From NCBI RefSeq assembly GCF_022229005.1, contig NZ_JAKKFD010000011.1, positions 160,598 to 224,597 of the forward strand: a DNA stretch of 64,000 nt, read 5' to 3'. This document shows, in pieces, positions 7,724 through 16,697 of the stretch. Position 1 is the first letter of the stretch; each line of letters opens with the position of its first letter. Below the pieces are notes generated by a model. It saw only the letters and a program-made list of their open reading frames with translations, had not been told where the DNA came from and did no database searches. Origin of the DNA: Micromonospora trifolii. Its GTDB lineage: Bacteria; Actinomycetota; Actinomycetes; Mycobacteriales; Micromonosporaceae. A program made the position numbers and the translations under genes.

Positions 7724-9136
7724 TCAGTAGGCGAAGGCGAGCGGGCGCTCGGCGTCGTCGGTGTCGTCGGTGGGGGGTTGCTCGCTGACGTCCGGCACGC
7801 CGGCCTTGGCGTAGCGCAGCAGCAGCTTGACCTCGATCACGGCGAGGGTGGCGTAGATCAGCGTGAAGGCGGTGAACGAGGTGAGCACCTCGGTCAGCGA
7901 GACGCTGCGGGACACCCCGTTGCGGGTGAGCATCTCGCCGAAGACGATCCACGGCTGGCGACCCATCTCGGTGAAGATCCAGCCGAAGGAGTTGGCCAGC
8001 ACCGGCAGCACCGGCATGGCCAGCCCGGCGCGCAGCAGCCACTTGCTGCTCGGGGTGCGGCCCTTGCGCTGGCTCCAGAGCACCAGCAGGGCGATCGCGC
8101 CGGCCGCCATCCCGAAGGCGATCATGAAGCGGAAGCTCCAGTAGGTGACCGGGATGATCGGGGTGTAGCTGCCCGCGCCGTACTGGGTGGCGTACTGCGC
8201 CTGCAGGTCGTTGATGCCGTGCACCGTGCCGTTCGGGTCGCCGGTGCCCAGGTACGACAGCAGGTACGGGATCTTGAGGGCGAACACCTCGCGGCTGCCG
8301 TCCAGGCTGCCGATGGTGAGCACGGAGAACGAGGCGGGGCTCTCGGTGGTGTAGAGGCCCTCGGCGGCGGCCATCTTCATCGGCTGCACGTCCGTCATGA
8401 TCTTGCCCTGGATGTCGCCGGTGAACAGCACTGCCGCGGAGGCGACCAGGACCACCCAGGAGCCGAACTTGGTGGCGAAGCGGTACGCGCCGGTGTCGGC
8501 GGAGTCGCGGTTGCGGATGACGTGCCACAGGCCGACCGCGACGATCAGCGACCCGGCGACCAGGAACGAGCCGGCCAGGGTGTGCGGGAAGGTGATCAGG
8601 GCGACCTTGTTGGTCAGCACGGCCGGGAAGTCGGTCAGCTCGGCGCGTCCGCTGTCGGGGTTGATCCGGTAGCCGACCGGGTTCTGCATGAACGAGTTCG
8701 CGGCGAGGATGAAGTACGCGCTGAGGTTGGTGCCGATCGCGGCGGCCCAGATGCTGGCCAGGTGCGCCCGCTTGGGCAGCCGGTCCCAGCCGAAGATCCA
8801 CAGGCCGATGAAGGTGGATTCGAGGAAGAACGCGACGAGCGCCTCGATGGCCAGGGGCGCGCCGAAGACGTCGCCGACGAAGCGGGAGTAGTCGCTCCAG
8901 TTCATGCCGAACTGGAACTCCTGCACGATGCCGGTGACCACGCCCATGGCGAAGTTGATCAGGAACAGCTTGCCGTAGAACTTGGTGAGCTTGAGGTAAC
9001 GCTCGTTGCCGGTGCGGTGCCACATCGTCTGCAGGATGGCCACCAGCACGGAGAGGCCGATGGTCAGCGGTACGAAGAGAAAGTGGTAGACGGTGGTGAC
9101 ACCGAACTGCCAGCGGGCAACGTCCAACGCGTCCAC
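7724..9136 (-). CDS. cydA: cytochrome bd quinol oxidase subunit I
   Basis: A 470-residue membrane protein carrying the haem b558/b595/d sites. His18 (VYHFLF), His185 (FPHTLAG) and Met338 (YWSFRFMIAFG) correspond to E. coli His19, His186 and Met393, and GRQPW is at 392-396. The Q-loop is of the short type found in actinobacteria and Bacillus. Start GTG 9136 gives the conserved N-terminus (VDALDVARWQFG). First gene of cydAB; a palindrome pair lies just upstream. Role: microaerobic respiration and protection against nitric oxide or respiratory inhibitors. Confidence 0.95.
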   Translation of the reverse strand: MDALDVARWQFGVTTVYHFLFVPLTIGLSVLVAILQTMWHRTGNERYLKLTKFYGKLFLINFAMGVVTGIVQEFQFGMNWSDYSRFVGDVFGAPLAIEALVAFFLESTFIGLWIFGWDRLPKRAHLASIWAAAIGTNLSAYFILAANSFMQNPVGYRINPDSGRAELTDFPAVLTNKVALITFPHTLAGSFLVAGSLIVAVGLWHVIRNRDSADTGAYRFATKFGSWVVLVASAAVLFTGDIQGKIMTDVQPMKMAAAEGLYTTESPASFSVLTIGSLDGSREVFALKIPYLLSYLGTGDPNGTVHGINDLQAQYATQYGAGSYTPIIPVTYWSFRFMIAFGMAAGAIALLVLWSQRKGRTPSSKWLLRAGLAMPVLPVLANSFGWIFTEMGRQPWIVFGEMLTRNGVSRSVSLTEVLTSFTAFTLIYATLAVIEVKLLLRYAKAGVPDVSEQPPTDDTDDAERPLAFAY

Positions 9137-9156
9137 CTGAAACCCCCAACCATCCG

Positions 9157-9190
9157 TACTACGAGACGTAGTAAATACTACTGCTCGTCG
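9157..9190. promoter_or_regulatory. palindromic operator upstream of cydA
   Basis: TACTACG-AGA-CGTAGTA (9157-9173) is a perfect inverted repeat, followed by a related weaker site with TACTAC/CGTAG half-sites up to about 9192. They sit 20-55 bp upstream of the cydA start, in the expected promoter. A redox or respiratory regulator is the likely binder; I do not recognise the exact motif. Confidence 0.55.
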
Positions 9191-9288
9191 TAGAAGGCTG
9201 GGCGGCCCGCACCCTCGCGGGACCAATGACCCTGATCACCCCGACCCGCCCTCGCGGCCCCGTCGACGCGTGCGACGATGGCGCGCTG

Positions 9289-10059
9289 ATGGACACCGCA
9301 CACACCGCCTGGCAGCCGCCGCTGATCTGGCGCGCAGCCCTGCTGCTGGCCCGGGGCCTGGTCGGCCTGCTCGCCCGCCTCGAGGTCACCGGCGACGTCC
9401 CGGCGCACCTGCGTCGCGGCCCGCTGGTGCTCGCCGCCAACCACATCAGCCCGTTCGACCCGGTGGTCATGGCCGCCGCCTGCCACACCCGTGGCGTCGC
9501 CCCGCGGATCATGGCGACCGCCGGACTGTTCCGGGTCCCGGTGTTCGGCGCCGCCATGCGCCACGCCGGGCACATCCGCGTCGACCGGGGCACCAGCGCC
9601 GTGCACCGGGCTCTCGACGACGCCGCCACGGCCGTCGCCCGTGGCTCGGTGATCCTCATCTACCCCGAGGGGCGCATCGGCCTGGACCCCGGCCTGTGGC
9701 CCGAACGCGGCAAGACCGGCGCCGCCCGACTGGCCCTGGCCTGCGGCGCCCCGGTCGTCCCGGTCGCCCAGTGGGGATCGCACGAGGTGCTGCCCTACCA
9801 GGCGCCCCGCGGAATGCTGCGCGGAGTAGCCCGCTCGCTGTGGCGTCGACCGGTGATCCGGGTGCACTTCGGCACGCCCGTCGACCTGGGTGAGACGGCG
9901 GCCGCCAATCCCGGCGCGGCCCGCCGCGCCACCGACCGGATCATCGACGCGGTCACCGACACCCTCGCCCCGCTGCGCCCCGACGAGCCGGACCTGCCCC
10001 GCCACGTCGACCCCGGTCGCCCGAGCGATCCCAGCCGCGCCCACCGCCGGTCGCGTTGA
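9289..10059 (+). CDS. 1-acyl-sn-glycerol-3-phosphate acyltransferase family protein
   Basis: A PlsC-type acyltransferase of 256 residues (277 if ATG 9226 is used). The catalytic HX4D motif NHISPFD has His52 and Asp57, and the second block IYPEGRIG follows about 80 residues later. One hydrophobic segment precedes the motif (LIWRAALLLARGLVGLLARL), fitting a membrane-associated enzyme of phospholipid synthesis. I prefer ATG 9289 because homologues normally begin close to this hydrophobic helix; 9226 remains possible. Monocistronic. Confidence 0.85.
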   Translation: MDTAHTAWQPPLIWRAALLLARGLVGLLARLEVTGDVPAHLRRGPLVLAANHISPFDPVVMAAACHTRGVAPRIMATAGLFRVPVFGAAMRHAGHIRVDRGTSAVHRALDDAATAVARGSVILIYPEGRIGLDPGLWPERGKTGAARLALACGAPVVPVAQWGSHEVLPYQAPRGMLRGVARSLWRRPVIRVHFGTPVDLGETAAANPGAARRATDRIIDAVTDTLAPLRPDEPDLPRHVDPGRPSDPSRAHRRSR

Positions 10060-10083
10060 CGACTGCGGCGGCGGTGCGCTGGT

Positions 10084-10157
10084 GATCGACTCGGCTTTCT
10101 GGAAATCGGGCATTCCCGCGTCCCGGACACCCCGCCTCGCAGGAAACCGAGTCGATC
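10084..10157. repeat. 74-bp palindromic intergenic element (type C, copy 1)
   Basis: Begins GATCGACTCGG and ends CCGAGTCGATC, with arms GATCGACTCGGCTTTC and GAAACCGAGTCGATC and inner blocks CGGGCATTCCCGCG and GGACACCCCG. A second copy with the same ends and order of blocks is at 11721-11795. It lies between plsC-like and SDR genes. Confidence 0.75.
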
Positions 10158-10236
10158 GCCTTCGGACACCAGTCCGGCCGTAACCTGCAGTGACGTCCAG
10201 CGCGGGTTGGTCGCTATGGCACGAAGGTAGGAGCTC

Positions 10237-11079
10237 ATGAGCGAGCAGACGGTGCTGATCACCGGCACGTCCACCGGTATCGGCCTGGAGATCGCGCTCG
10301 GCTGCGCCCGCGCCGGCTGGCGCAGCGTCGCCACCATGCGCGACCTCGGCCGCTCCGACCGGCTACGCGCCGCCGCCGACGCCGCCGGGGTCGCCAACCT
10401 GATCGACGTACGCCGCCTCGACGTCACCGACCCCGACTCCGTGACCGCCTGCGTCGAGGAGGTGGCCGGCACGTACGGCCGGCTCGACGCGGTCGTCAAC
10501 AACGCCGGCGCCGGGCATGTCGGCACCCTGGAACAGGACAGCGTCGACGACATCCGGGCCGTCATGGAGGTCAACTTCTTCGGCGTACTGCACGTCAGCC
10601 GCGCCGCCCTGCCACACCTGCGGGCCAGCCGGGGACGGCTCGTCACCGTCTCCAGCGTCGGCGGGATCGTCGGGCAGCCGTTCAACGAGGCGTACTGCGC
10701 CGCGAAGTTCGCCGTCGAGGGATACATGGAGTCCCTCGCCCCGCTCGCCGCCACCACCGGCGTACGGGTCACCGTCGTCGAACCGGGTGCGGTGGCCAGC
10801 GAGTTCGTCGCCAATATCGGCATCGACGCCGACGCCGCCAGCGCCGCCGCCGGGGTGTACGGGCCGGCGCTGCGCGCGTACCTGGCCCGCACCGGGCAGG
10901 CGTTCGCCGCCGCGCAGTCCCCCGCCGACGCCGCGGCGGTGGTGGTCGCCACGCTGACCGACCCGACGCCGCCGGTACGGGTGCAGACCTCCGACGGCGC
11001 CCGGCAGTTCGTCGGAGTCAAGCTCGCCGACCTCGACGGCGCCGCAGTGGCGCGGATGACCGGCGGCTGGCTGGCCTGA
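10237..11079 (+). CDS. SDR family oxidoreductase
   Basis: A 280-residue classical SDR with cofactor motif TGTSTGIG (9-16), NNAG in VVNNAGAGHV, and the active-site block with Ser in VSSVGG and YCAAK. The Tyr-x-x-x-Lys pair is intact. The pattern and C-terminal extension fit the retinol-dehydrogenase-like or 3-oxoacyl-like SDRs often annotated only as oxidoreductase. RBS GGTAGGAG precedes ATG. Flanked by two copies of a palindromic element. Confidence 0.85.
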   Translation: MSEQTVLITGTSTGIGLEIALGCARAGWRSVATMRDLGRSDRLRAAADAAGVANLIDVRRLDVTDPDSVTACVEEVAGTYGRLDAVVNNAGAGHVGTLEQDSVDDIRAVMEVNFFGVLHVSRAALPHLRASRGRLVTVSSVGGIVGQPFNEAYCAAKFAVEGYMESLAPLAATTGVRVTVVEPGAVASEFVANIGIDADAASAAAGVYGPALRAYLARTGQAFAAAQSPADAAAVVVATLTDPTPPVRVQTSDGARQFVGVKLADLDGAAVARMTGGWLA

Positions 11080-11141
11080 ACCCCTGGGGTCTGCACGACG
11101 CCGGGTCGGCGGTGCCGCTGGGCGACGGGGACAATGATCAT

Positions 11142-11708
11142 GTGTCGCGCCGCCCTCTCGTCCTCGTCGCAGTCGTACTCCTCGTCATCGGCTACGCCGG
11201 GCTGCGGACGGCGTACCACCACACCAAGGACCAGCGGGACCTCGCCGACCTGACGCGGTCGTCACCGTGGTCTCGCGATCAGCTGTTGATCCCCGACGAC
11301 GTGACCCGCGCCGGCGCCGTCGGCTGGCTGGAGCGTGGCGGCCTCGACATCGCCTACCCGCTGCGCACCGCTGACGGCCGCGCCGTGCCCGTGCTCTGGC
11401 GGTTGCGCGTGCCGCATCCCGCGAGCGGGCTACCCGACGGCGTCGACTGCGGCTCGCCGCGGCTGCGCACCTGCACCGACCTGGGCGGCGGGAGCACGCT
11501 GATCGTGACTCACGAGACCGACAACAGCGACCCGTCCATCGCCCTCTATCGCACCGAGGGCGCCACCGTACGGGCGATCGAGGTGCAGGGGCCGGACCCG
11601 GTCGGAGTCGACGAGTTGACCGCCGCGCTCACCCACGCCCACCGGCCCAGCGACGCCGACCTGCTGGACCTGTTGCGCCACGACGGCTACCACACCGACT
11701 GGAGCTGA
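11142..11708 (+). CDS. hypothetical single-pass membrane protein
   Basis: A 188-residue protein with an N-terminal hydrophobic segment (LVLVAVVLLVIGYAGL) after two Arg, so a signal anchor, followed by an exported domain containing two Cys (VDCGSPRLRTCTD) that could form a disulphide. No family recognised. I prefer GTG 11142 since the sequence GACAAT six bases upstream looks like a -10 box of a leaderless transcript; GTG 11112 is the alternative. Downstream is the second palindromic repeat. Confidence 0.6.
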   Translation: MSRRPLVLVAVVLLVIGYAGLRTAYHHTKDQRDLADLTRSSPWSRDQLLIPDDVTRAGAVGWLERGGLDIAYPLRTADGRAVPVLWRLRVPHPASGLPDGVDCGSPRLRTCTDLGGGSTLIVTHETDNSDPSIALYRTEGATVRAIEVQGPDPVGVDELTAALTHAHRPSDADLLDLLRHDGYHTDWS

Positions 11709-11720
11709 GACAGGCGGGAA

Positions 11721-11795
11721 GATCGACTCGGTTTCCCGCAAACCGGGGCATGCCCGCGCCGCGGACGCCCCGACTTTCAGGAATCCGAGTCGATC
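11721..11795. repeat. 75-bp palindromic intergenic element (type C, copy 2)
   Basis: Same ends (GATCGACTCGG / CCGAGTCGATC) and block order as 10084-10157, with inner blocks CGGGGCATGCCCGCG and GGACGCCCCG. By eye the two copies agree at about three quarters of positions, and differences are often compensatory in the arms. Confidence 0.75.
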
Positions 11796-11877
11796 ACCGG
11801 GCAGGGCGGCGGCGCGAGCGGGCGACAGACGCCGGCCGGCCACCCGCCGGCCACCAACCGCAGGCATACTGCGTCGC

Positions 11878-12645
11878 GTGTTGACCCGATTCGGCTACCT
11901 CGACGCGCCGGCGCCGCTGGCGTTCGCCCACCGTGGCGGCGCCGCCGAGGGCGACGAGAACACCACCGAGGCGTTCGCCCGGGCCATCGGGCTGGGCTAC
12001 CGGTACGTGGAGACCGACGTGCACGCCACAGCGGACGGCGTGGCGGTGATCTTCCACGACCCGACGCTGCGCCGGGTCACCGGTGAGGCGGGGCGCATCG
12101 CCGAGATGAGCTGGGCGGACCTCGCCTCGGTACGGGTCGGCGGCGCTGCCGTCGTACCCCGGCTCGACGAGGTGTTGGGGGCGTGGCCGCAGGTCCGCTT
12201 CAACATCGACGTGAAGGCCGACGGCGGTGTCGAGCCGACGGTCGCGACAGTGACCCGGGCCGGCGCCGGCGACCGGGTGCTGCTCGCCTCGTTCAGCGAC
12301 GCCCGGCTGACCCGGCTGCGCGCGCTCACCGAGGGTCGGGTCGCGACCAGCCTGGGCATGCGGGGCGTCGCCCGGCTGCGCCTGGCCTCCCTGCACGGGC
12401 GTCCGTTGCGGCTGCCGCCGTCGGTGGTCGCCGCGCAGGTGCCACCGCGCTACGGGCGGGTGCCGGTGGTGGACCGCCGGTTCCTCGACTACTGCCACCG
12501 CATCGGTCTGCAGGTGCACGTCTGGACGATCGACGAACCAGCCCAGATGCACGAGTTACTGGATCGTGGCGTGGATGGCATCATGACCGATCACGTCGGC
12601 GTGCTGCGCGACGTCTACCGCAGCCGCGGCCACTGGGCCGCCTGA
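11878..12645 (+). CDS. glycerophosphodiester phosphodiesterase
   Basis: A 255-residue GDPD-family TIM barrel. The metal and catalytic residues are all visible: HRG at 18-20, ETDVH at 45-49 and HD at 60-61, with downstream IDVK and W-TID motifs. It hydrolyses glycerophosphodiesters to glycerol-3-phosphate and alcohol; no signal peptide, so cytosolic. GTG 11878 follows CATACT by seven bases, suggesting a leaderless mRNA. The next gene (UMF1-type MFS) starts 17 bases after its stop and may be co-transcribed. Confidence 0.9.
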   Translation: MLTRFGYLDAPAPLAFAHRGGAAEGDENTTEAFARAIGLGYRYVETDVHATADGVAVIFHDPTLRRVTGEAGRIAEMSWADLASVRVGGAAVVPRLDEVLGAWPQVRFNIDVKADGGVEPTVATVTRAGAGDRVLLASFSDARLTRLRALTEGRVATSLGMRGVARLRLASLHGRPLRLPPSVVAAQVPPRYGRVPVVDRRFLDYCHRIGLQVHVWTIDEPAQMHELLDRGVDGIMTDHVGVLRDVYRSRGHWAA

Positions 12646-12662
12646 GGATCGAAGGACCCCCG

Positions 12663-14057
12663 ATGGCCGAGACCGTGACCCCCACGGTGGACGACACCCC
12701 GCCTCCGGCGAGCACTCGCCGGGAGCGGCGCGGCTGGTACATCTACGACTGGGCGAACTCCGCGTTCCAGACCACAGTCATCACTGTGTTCCTGGGCCCG
12801 TTCATCACCACCGTCGCCGAGTTGGCCGCCGGGTGCGAGTTGGGCGCGGACACCTGCGACGGGTACGTGCACCCGCTGGGCATCCGGGTGGCGGCCGGGT
12901 CCTACTACCCGTACCTGATCTCGCTGTCGGTGTTCCTCACCGTGTTCGTGCTGCCGGTGATCGGGGCGATCGCCGACCGGTCGACGCACAAGAAGCGGCT
13001 GCTCGGCGCCGCCGCGTTCACCGGGGCCGGCGCGACCATCGCGATGATCTTCGTCACCGGTGACCGCTACCTGCTCGGCGGGGCACTCTTCCTGGTCGCC
13101 AACATCTCCTTCGGCGCGGCCGTCGTGGTCTACAACTCGTTCCTCCCGCAGCTCGGCGGCCCGGACGAACGCGACGGCATCTCCAGCCGCGGCTGGGCGC
13201 TGGGCTACCTGGGTGGTGGTCTGCTGCTGGCGTTCAACCTGGTAGCTGTCACCCTGTTCAGCGAGGACGACAACCCGCAGCGCACCCTGGACCTGGCCCG
13301 CTGGTCGATCGTCTCCGCCGGGGTGTGGTGGGCGGTGTTCACCCTCGTGCCGCTGCGCTGGCTGCGGGAACGCCCCAGCGCGGCGGCTGCGCTGGCCCGG
13401 CGCGGAAACGTGCTCACCGACGGGTTCCGGCAGTTGGGCCGCACCCTGCGGGAGATCAAGGCGTACCCGTTGACGCTGTTCTTCCTGCTGGCGTTCCTGG
13501 TCTACAACGACGGCATCCAGACCGTCATCACCCTGGCCAGCCAGTACGGCACCGAGGAACTGCGGCTGGACCAGAGCACCCTGATCGTCACCATCCTGCT
13601 GGTGCAGTTCCTCGCCTTCGGGGGCGCGTTGAGCCTGGGCGCGCTGGCCAAGCGCATCGGCGCCTGGAAGACAGTGCTGCTCAGCCTGGTCCTCTGGACC
13701 GGTGTGATCATCGGCGCGTTCCGGCTACCGGCCGAGGCGCCGGTGCCCTTCATGGTCCTCGGCGCGGCCATCGGCCTGGTCCTCGGCGGCAGCCAGGCGC
13801 TGAGCCGGTCGCTGTTCAGCCAGCTCATCCCAGCCGGCAAGGAAGGCGAGTACTACGGCTTCTACGAGATCAGCGACAAGGGCACCAGCTGGCTCGGCCC
13901 GCTCGCCTTCGGCCTGGTGTTCCAACTCACCGCCTCGTACCGGGTGGGCCTGGTCTCACTGCTGATCTTCTTCGTGGTCGGGTTCCTGCTCCTCGCCGCC
14001 GTGCCGATCCGCCGTGCCATCGTGGCCGCGGGCAACACCCCACCCCGGGTGCTCTGA
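12663..14057 (+). CDS. MFS transporter, UMF1/Atg22-like family
   Basis: A 464-residue 12-TM carrier. The signature YDWANSAFQTTV near residue 32 and the loop after TM2-3 (GAIADRSTHKKRLLG) identify the UMF1 (Atg22-related) group of the major facilitator superfamily. Substrates in bacteria are not established; the fungal relatives export amino acids from vacuoles. It starts 17 bases behind the GDPD gene with an AAGGA ribosome site, so an operon is likely, perhaps linking lipid-headgroup degradation to transport (inference). Confidence 0.88.
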   Translation: MAETVTPTVDDTPPPASTRRERRGWYIYDWANSAFQTTVITVFLGPFITTVAELAAGCELGADTCDGYVHPLGIRVAAGSYYPYLISLSVFLTVFVLPVIGAIADRSTHKKRLLGAAAFTGAGATIAMIFVTGDRYLLGGALFLVANISFGAAVVVYNSFLPQLGGPDERDGISSRGWALGYLGGGLLLAFNLVAVTLFSEDDNPQRTLDLARWSIVSAGVWWAVFTLVPLRWLRERPSAAAALARRGNVLTDGFRQLGRTLREIKAYPLTLFFLLAFLVYNDGIQTVITLASQYGTEELRLDQSTLIVTILLVQFLAFGGALSLGALAKRIGAWKTVLLSLVLWTGVIIGAFRLPAEAPVPFMVLGAAIGLVLGGSQALSRSLFSQLIPAGKEGEYYGFYEISDKGTSWLGPLAFGLVFQLTASYRVGLVSLLIFFVVGFLLLAAVPIRRAIVAAGNTPPRVL

Positions 14058-14113
14058 GCACGGGTCCCGCACCCGACCAATTCGGGCCGATCAATGGGCT
14101 AGGCTGCCCGACC

Positions 14114-14830
14114 GTGACCGACGACGACGCCACCGCCCCGACCTGCCTGGCCCACCCGTTCCCCGGCCAGCCCCACGCCCCGGCCGGGTGCGCGGCCGCG
14201 CGCGGGCTCGACGGGCGTCCGGTGCACGCGGCGGCGTTGAAGTTCTTCTGGGGGCCGATGGACTGCGGCAAGTCCACGATGGCGTTGCAGATGAACTACA
14301 ACCACGCCCGGCAGGGCCGGCGCGGGCTGGTCACCACCCGCATCGACAGGTCGCTGGGACCGCAGGTCACCACCCGCATCGGCCTGGCCCACGAGGCCAT
14401 CGAGGTCACCGACGACCTGGACCTGCGGGCCCTGGTGCGCGGCCGGTGGGCCGACGGGGTACGCGTCGACTACCTGATCTGCGACGAGGCGTGCTTCTAC
14501 ACAGTCGAGCACGTCGAGCAGATGGCCGAGCTGGTCGACAGCTACGACGTCGACGTGTTCGCGTTCGGCCTGGCCACCGACTTCCGGTCGCGGCTGTTCC
14601 CCGCCGCGCAACGCCTGTTCGAGCTGGCCGACGAGGTGGCCCGCATCCAGGTCGAGGTGCTCTGCTGGTGCGGCCGCGAAGGGTTGCTCAACGCCCGGGT
14701 GGTCGACGGGCGGGTCGTCCGTGAGGGCGCCCAGGTCGTCATCGGCGACACCGTCGACACCGCCGAGGTCCGCTACCAGGTGCTCTGCCGCCGGCACTAC
14801 CGCAGCGGCGACCTCGGCCCCCGCGACTGA
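14114..14830 (+). CDS. tdk: thymidine kinase, type II
   Basis: A 238-residue TK1-like kinase. Walker A is GPMDCGKS (47-54), the catalytic base region is CDEACF (D124, E125; the family usually has DEAQF), and the zinc ribbon is present as C184-x-C186 and C225-x-x-H228 (LCWCG and LCRRHY). It phosphorylates thymidine in the pyrimidine salvage pathway in the cytosol. The N-terminal 40 residues extend beyond the usual start and contain extra Cys/His. GTG 14114 lies eight bases behind TAGGCT, a likely leaderless promoter. Confidence 0.9.
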   Translation: MTDDDATAPTCLAHPFPGQPHAPAGCAAARGLDGRPVHAAALKFFWGPMDCGKSTMALQMNYNHARQGRRGLVTTRIDRSLGPQVTTRIGLAHEAIEVTDDLDLRALVRGRWADGVRVDYLICDEACFYTVEHVEQMAELVDSYDVDVFAFGLATDFRSRLFPAAQRLFELADEVARIQVEVLCWCGREGLLNARVVDGRVVREGAQVVIGDTVDTAEVRYQVLCRRHYRSGDLGPRD

Positions 14831-14903
14831 GGCGCCCACCCGTACACGGCGACCGCCGTCGACGTGGTGGTGACCAGTTGCAGGCCCGCCCACGCCCGGC
14901 CGG

Positions 14904-16106
14904 TCAGGACGCCTGGCGGGCGTGGGCCCGTACCCGGAACCGGTCGGTCAGGATCACGGCGACCGTCACCGCCAACGCCACCGCCGCGCACACCGCGACG
15001 GGCGCCCCCAGCACCACACCGACCGGCATCAGCGCCAGCAGGACCACCACCGCCGTGACCCGGCTGGTCGGCAGGGTCCGCCACAGCAGCGCCTTGTAGG
15101 CGGCGTGCCCGGCCAGGAACAGCGCGGGACCACCGAGGGTGAGCAGCACGTCGACAGCGGTGGCCGGTGCGCCGGGCTCCCGCAGCAACCGCTCGTCGGC
15201 CGCCGACGTGACGACGACACCGGCGACGATCACCGGGTGCAGGAAGTTGAACGCGACCCGGCTCAACGCGCCGGTACGCTCCCCGGCGTTGGCGATGACC
15301 TCCGTGGCGGCCGGGGCCGAACGGGCGAAATAGACCCACCACAGCGCCACCGAACCGCCGAACGCCAGCACGAATGCACCGGACGTCACCAGGTCCACGT
15401 GCGACGTGAGGGTGCTGCCGGTGACCAGGATCGACTCCCCCAGCGCGATCAGGACGAACGCCGCGCACCGCTCGGCCAGGTGCCCACCCTCCACCATCCA
15501 CCGCTCAGGTCGGCTACGTCCCCGTCGCGGCAGCGGATAGCCGATCGAGAGGCCGACCACCTCGATCACGATCACCGCCGCCCACACCGCGTCCCGGGCG
15601 GCCCCGCCGACCAGGCCACCCAGGACCACGAGCACCGACGTCCCGGCGATCCACGGCAGCGACTGCTGAAATCCGGCCACCAACCACGGACTGCCCTGCA
15701 CCGCCCACAACGCGAACATGGTGCGGCCCACCTGCACGATCACGTAGACCAGCGCGAAGAGCAGGCCGGTCGACCCGAACGCCTCCGGGATCGCCGCCGA
15801 CAACAACAGGCTGCCCAGCCCCACCCCGATCAACATCGTCCGCACCGGCCCCTGATCCGGTTGCAGCCAGTTGGTCAGCCAGGTGGTGTAGACCCAGACC
15901 AGCCACACCAACGCCAGCAACAGGCCGGTACGCGCCGCGCCGCGCCAGTCCAGGTGCGCGATCAGGTAGTGCGACAACTGGGTGATGGTGAAGATGAAGA
16001 CCAGGTCGAAGAAGAGTTCCGTCGAGGTGGTCGGCTGCACCCCCTCGCGTGGTCGCAGAAGCTGTGGGCGTATCGGGGCGGCGACCGGGGGCCTAGAAGG
16101 GGTCAC
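14904..16106 (-). CDS. low temperature requirement protein A (LtrA) family membrane protein
   Basis: A 400-residue protein with about ten hydrophobic segments. The opening ELFFDLVFIFTITQLSHYL and the later block FVLIALGESILVTG are hallmarks of the LtrA family. The function of the family is not settled; it is linked to cold growth in Listeria. GTG 16106 overlaps the stop of the preceding gene (16093) by 14 bases, which suggests coupled translation. The C-terminus ends in a charged Arg-rich tail. Confidence 0.85.
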   Translation of the reverse strand: MTPSRPPVAAPIRPQLLRPREGVQPTTSTELFFDLVFIFTITQLSHYLIAHLDWRGAARTGLLLALVWLVWVYTTWLTNWLQPDQGPVRTMLIGVGLGSLLLSAAIPEAFGSTGLLFALVYVIVQVGRTMFALWAVQGSPWLVAGFQQSLPWIAGTSVLVVLGGLVGGAARDAVWAAVIVIEVVGLSIGYPLPRRGRSRPERWMVEGGHLAERCAAFVLIALGESILVTGSTLTSHVDLVTSGAFVLAFGGSVALWWVYFARSAPAATEVIANAGERTGALSRVAFNFLHPVIVAGVVVTSAADERLLREPGAPATAVDVLLTLGGPALFLAGHAAYKALLWRTLPTSRVTAVVVLLALMPVGVVLGAPVAVCAAVALAVTVAVILTDRFRVRAHARQAS

Positions 16107-16503
16107 CGCACACCCGCCAGTTCCCGTCCTCACGGACCACCGGCAGGCGACGTTCCTCGCTGAGCCCGCCGTCGCGGGTCACCTTCACCGTCACAGTGCC
16201 GTGCGGTCGTCCGCTGCGGGTGGCGACCGACACGTCGGTGATCTCGTAGTCGGTGACCATCGGTGGTGTCCGCACCCAACTGGTGAAGCCGATCGCGCTC
16301 CACCGGCTGCGCGCGTCCTCGCAGAGCCGCTCGTACGCCCGGTTGCTGTCGCCGAGGGCCACCTCGTTGAGGAAACCGTCGGCGGTCTCCCGGATCGGGC
16401 CGGCGGCCTGCCGGACGGTCTGGAGGTTCCAGGCGCCCAACCCGGCCACCCCCACGCAGCACAGCGCCACACCGAACCCGGCGAACGCCAACCCGGTGCG
16501 CAT
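16093..16503 (-). CDS. hypothetical membrane-anchored protein with small C-terminal domain
   Basis: A 136-residue protein: one N-terminal hydrophobic helix (LAFAGFGVALCCVGVAGLGA) and an extracytoplasmic domain ending GNWRVCGDPF, the shape of lumazine-like or DUF4878/SnoaL-like lipoprotein domains. Two Cys, one in RLCEDARS and one near the end, may pair. ATG 16503 is chosen because it places the helix at the N-terminus; a GTG near 16555 would add a basic leader. It overlaps the LtrA start, so the two are one operon. Confidence 0.6.
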   Translation of the reverse strand: MRTGLAFAGFGVALCCVGVAGLGAWNLQTVRQAAGPIRETADGFLNEVALGDSNRAYERLCEDARSRWSAIGFTSWVRTPPMVTDYEITDVSVATRSGRPHGTVTVKVTRDGGLSEERRLPVVREDGNWRVCGDPF

Positions 16504-16697
16504 CGGGCGGTGACGCCGGGCCGGTCGGCTCCACGACTGGCCCGCACCCACGACTACCGACCGTAGAGAACACGCTCGCACCGACGGGCGACAAGCCGGA
16601 AACTGGGTGCGCCCGATGGGCGGGTGTGCCCTGTTCGCGGCGGCCCCGCATCGTCTACCGTCGGCGCACACCCCCGAGCAGTGCCAGGAGCCGATCG

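Noticed and set aside
6711..9149. An 812-codon minus-strand frame that appears to fuse a long Arg/His-rich region to cydB
   Set aside because: The N-terminal 480 residues are a wrong-frame reading of cydA; cydB has a normal CydB start at GTG 7709 and CydA is intact in another frame.
13325..14830. A 501-codon plus-strand frame running from inside the UMF1 gene into thymidine kinase
   Set aside because: The first 260 codons are an antiphase reading of the UMF1 gene; the kinase proper begins at GTG 14114.
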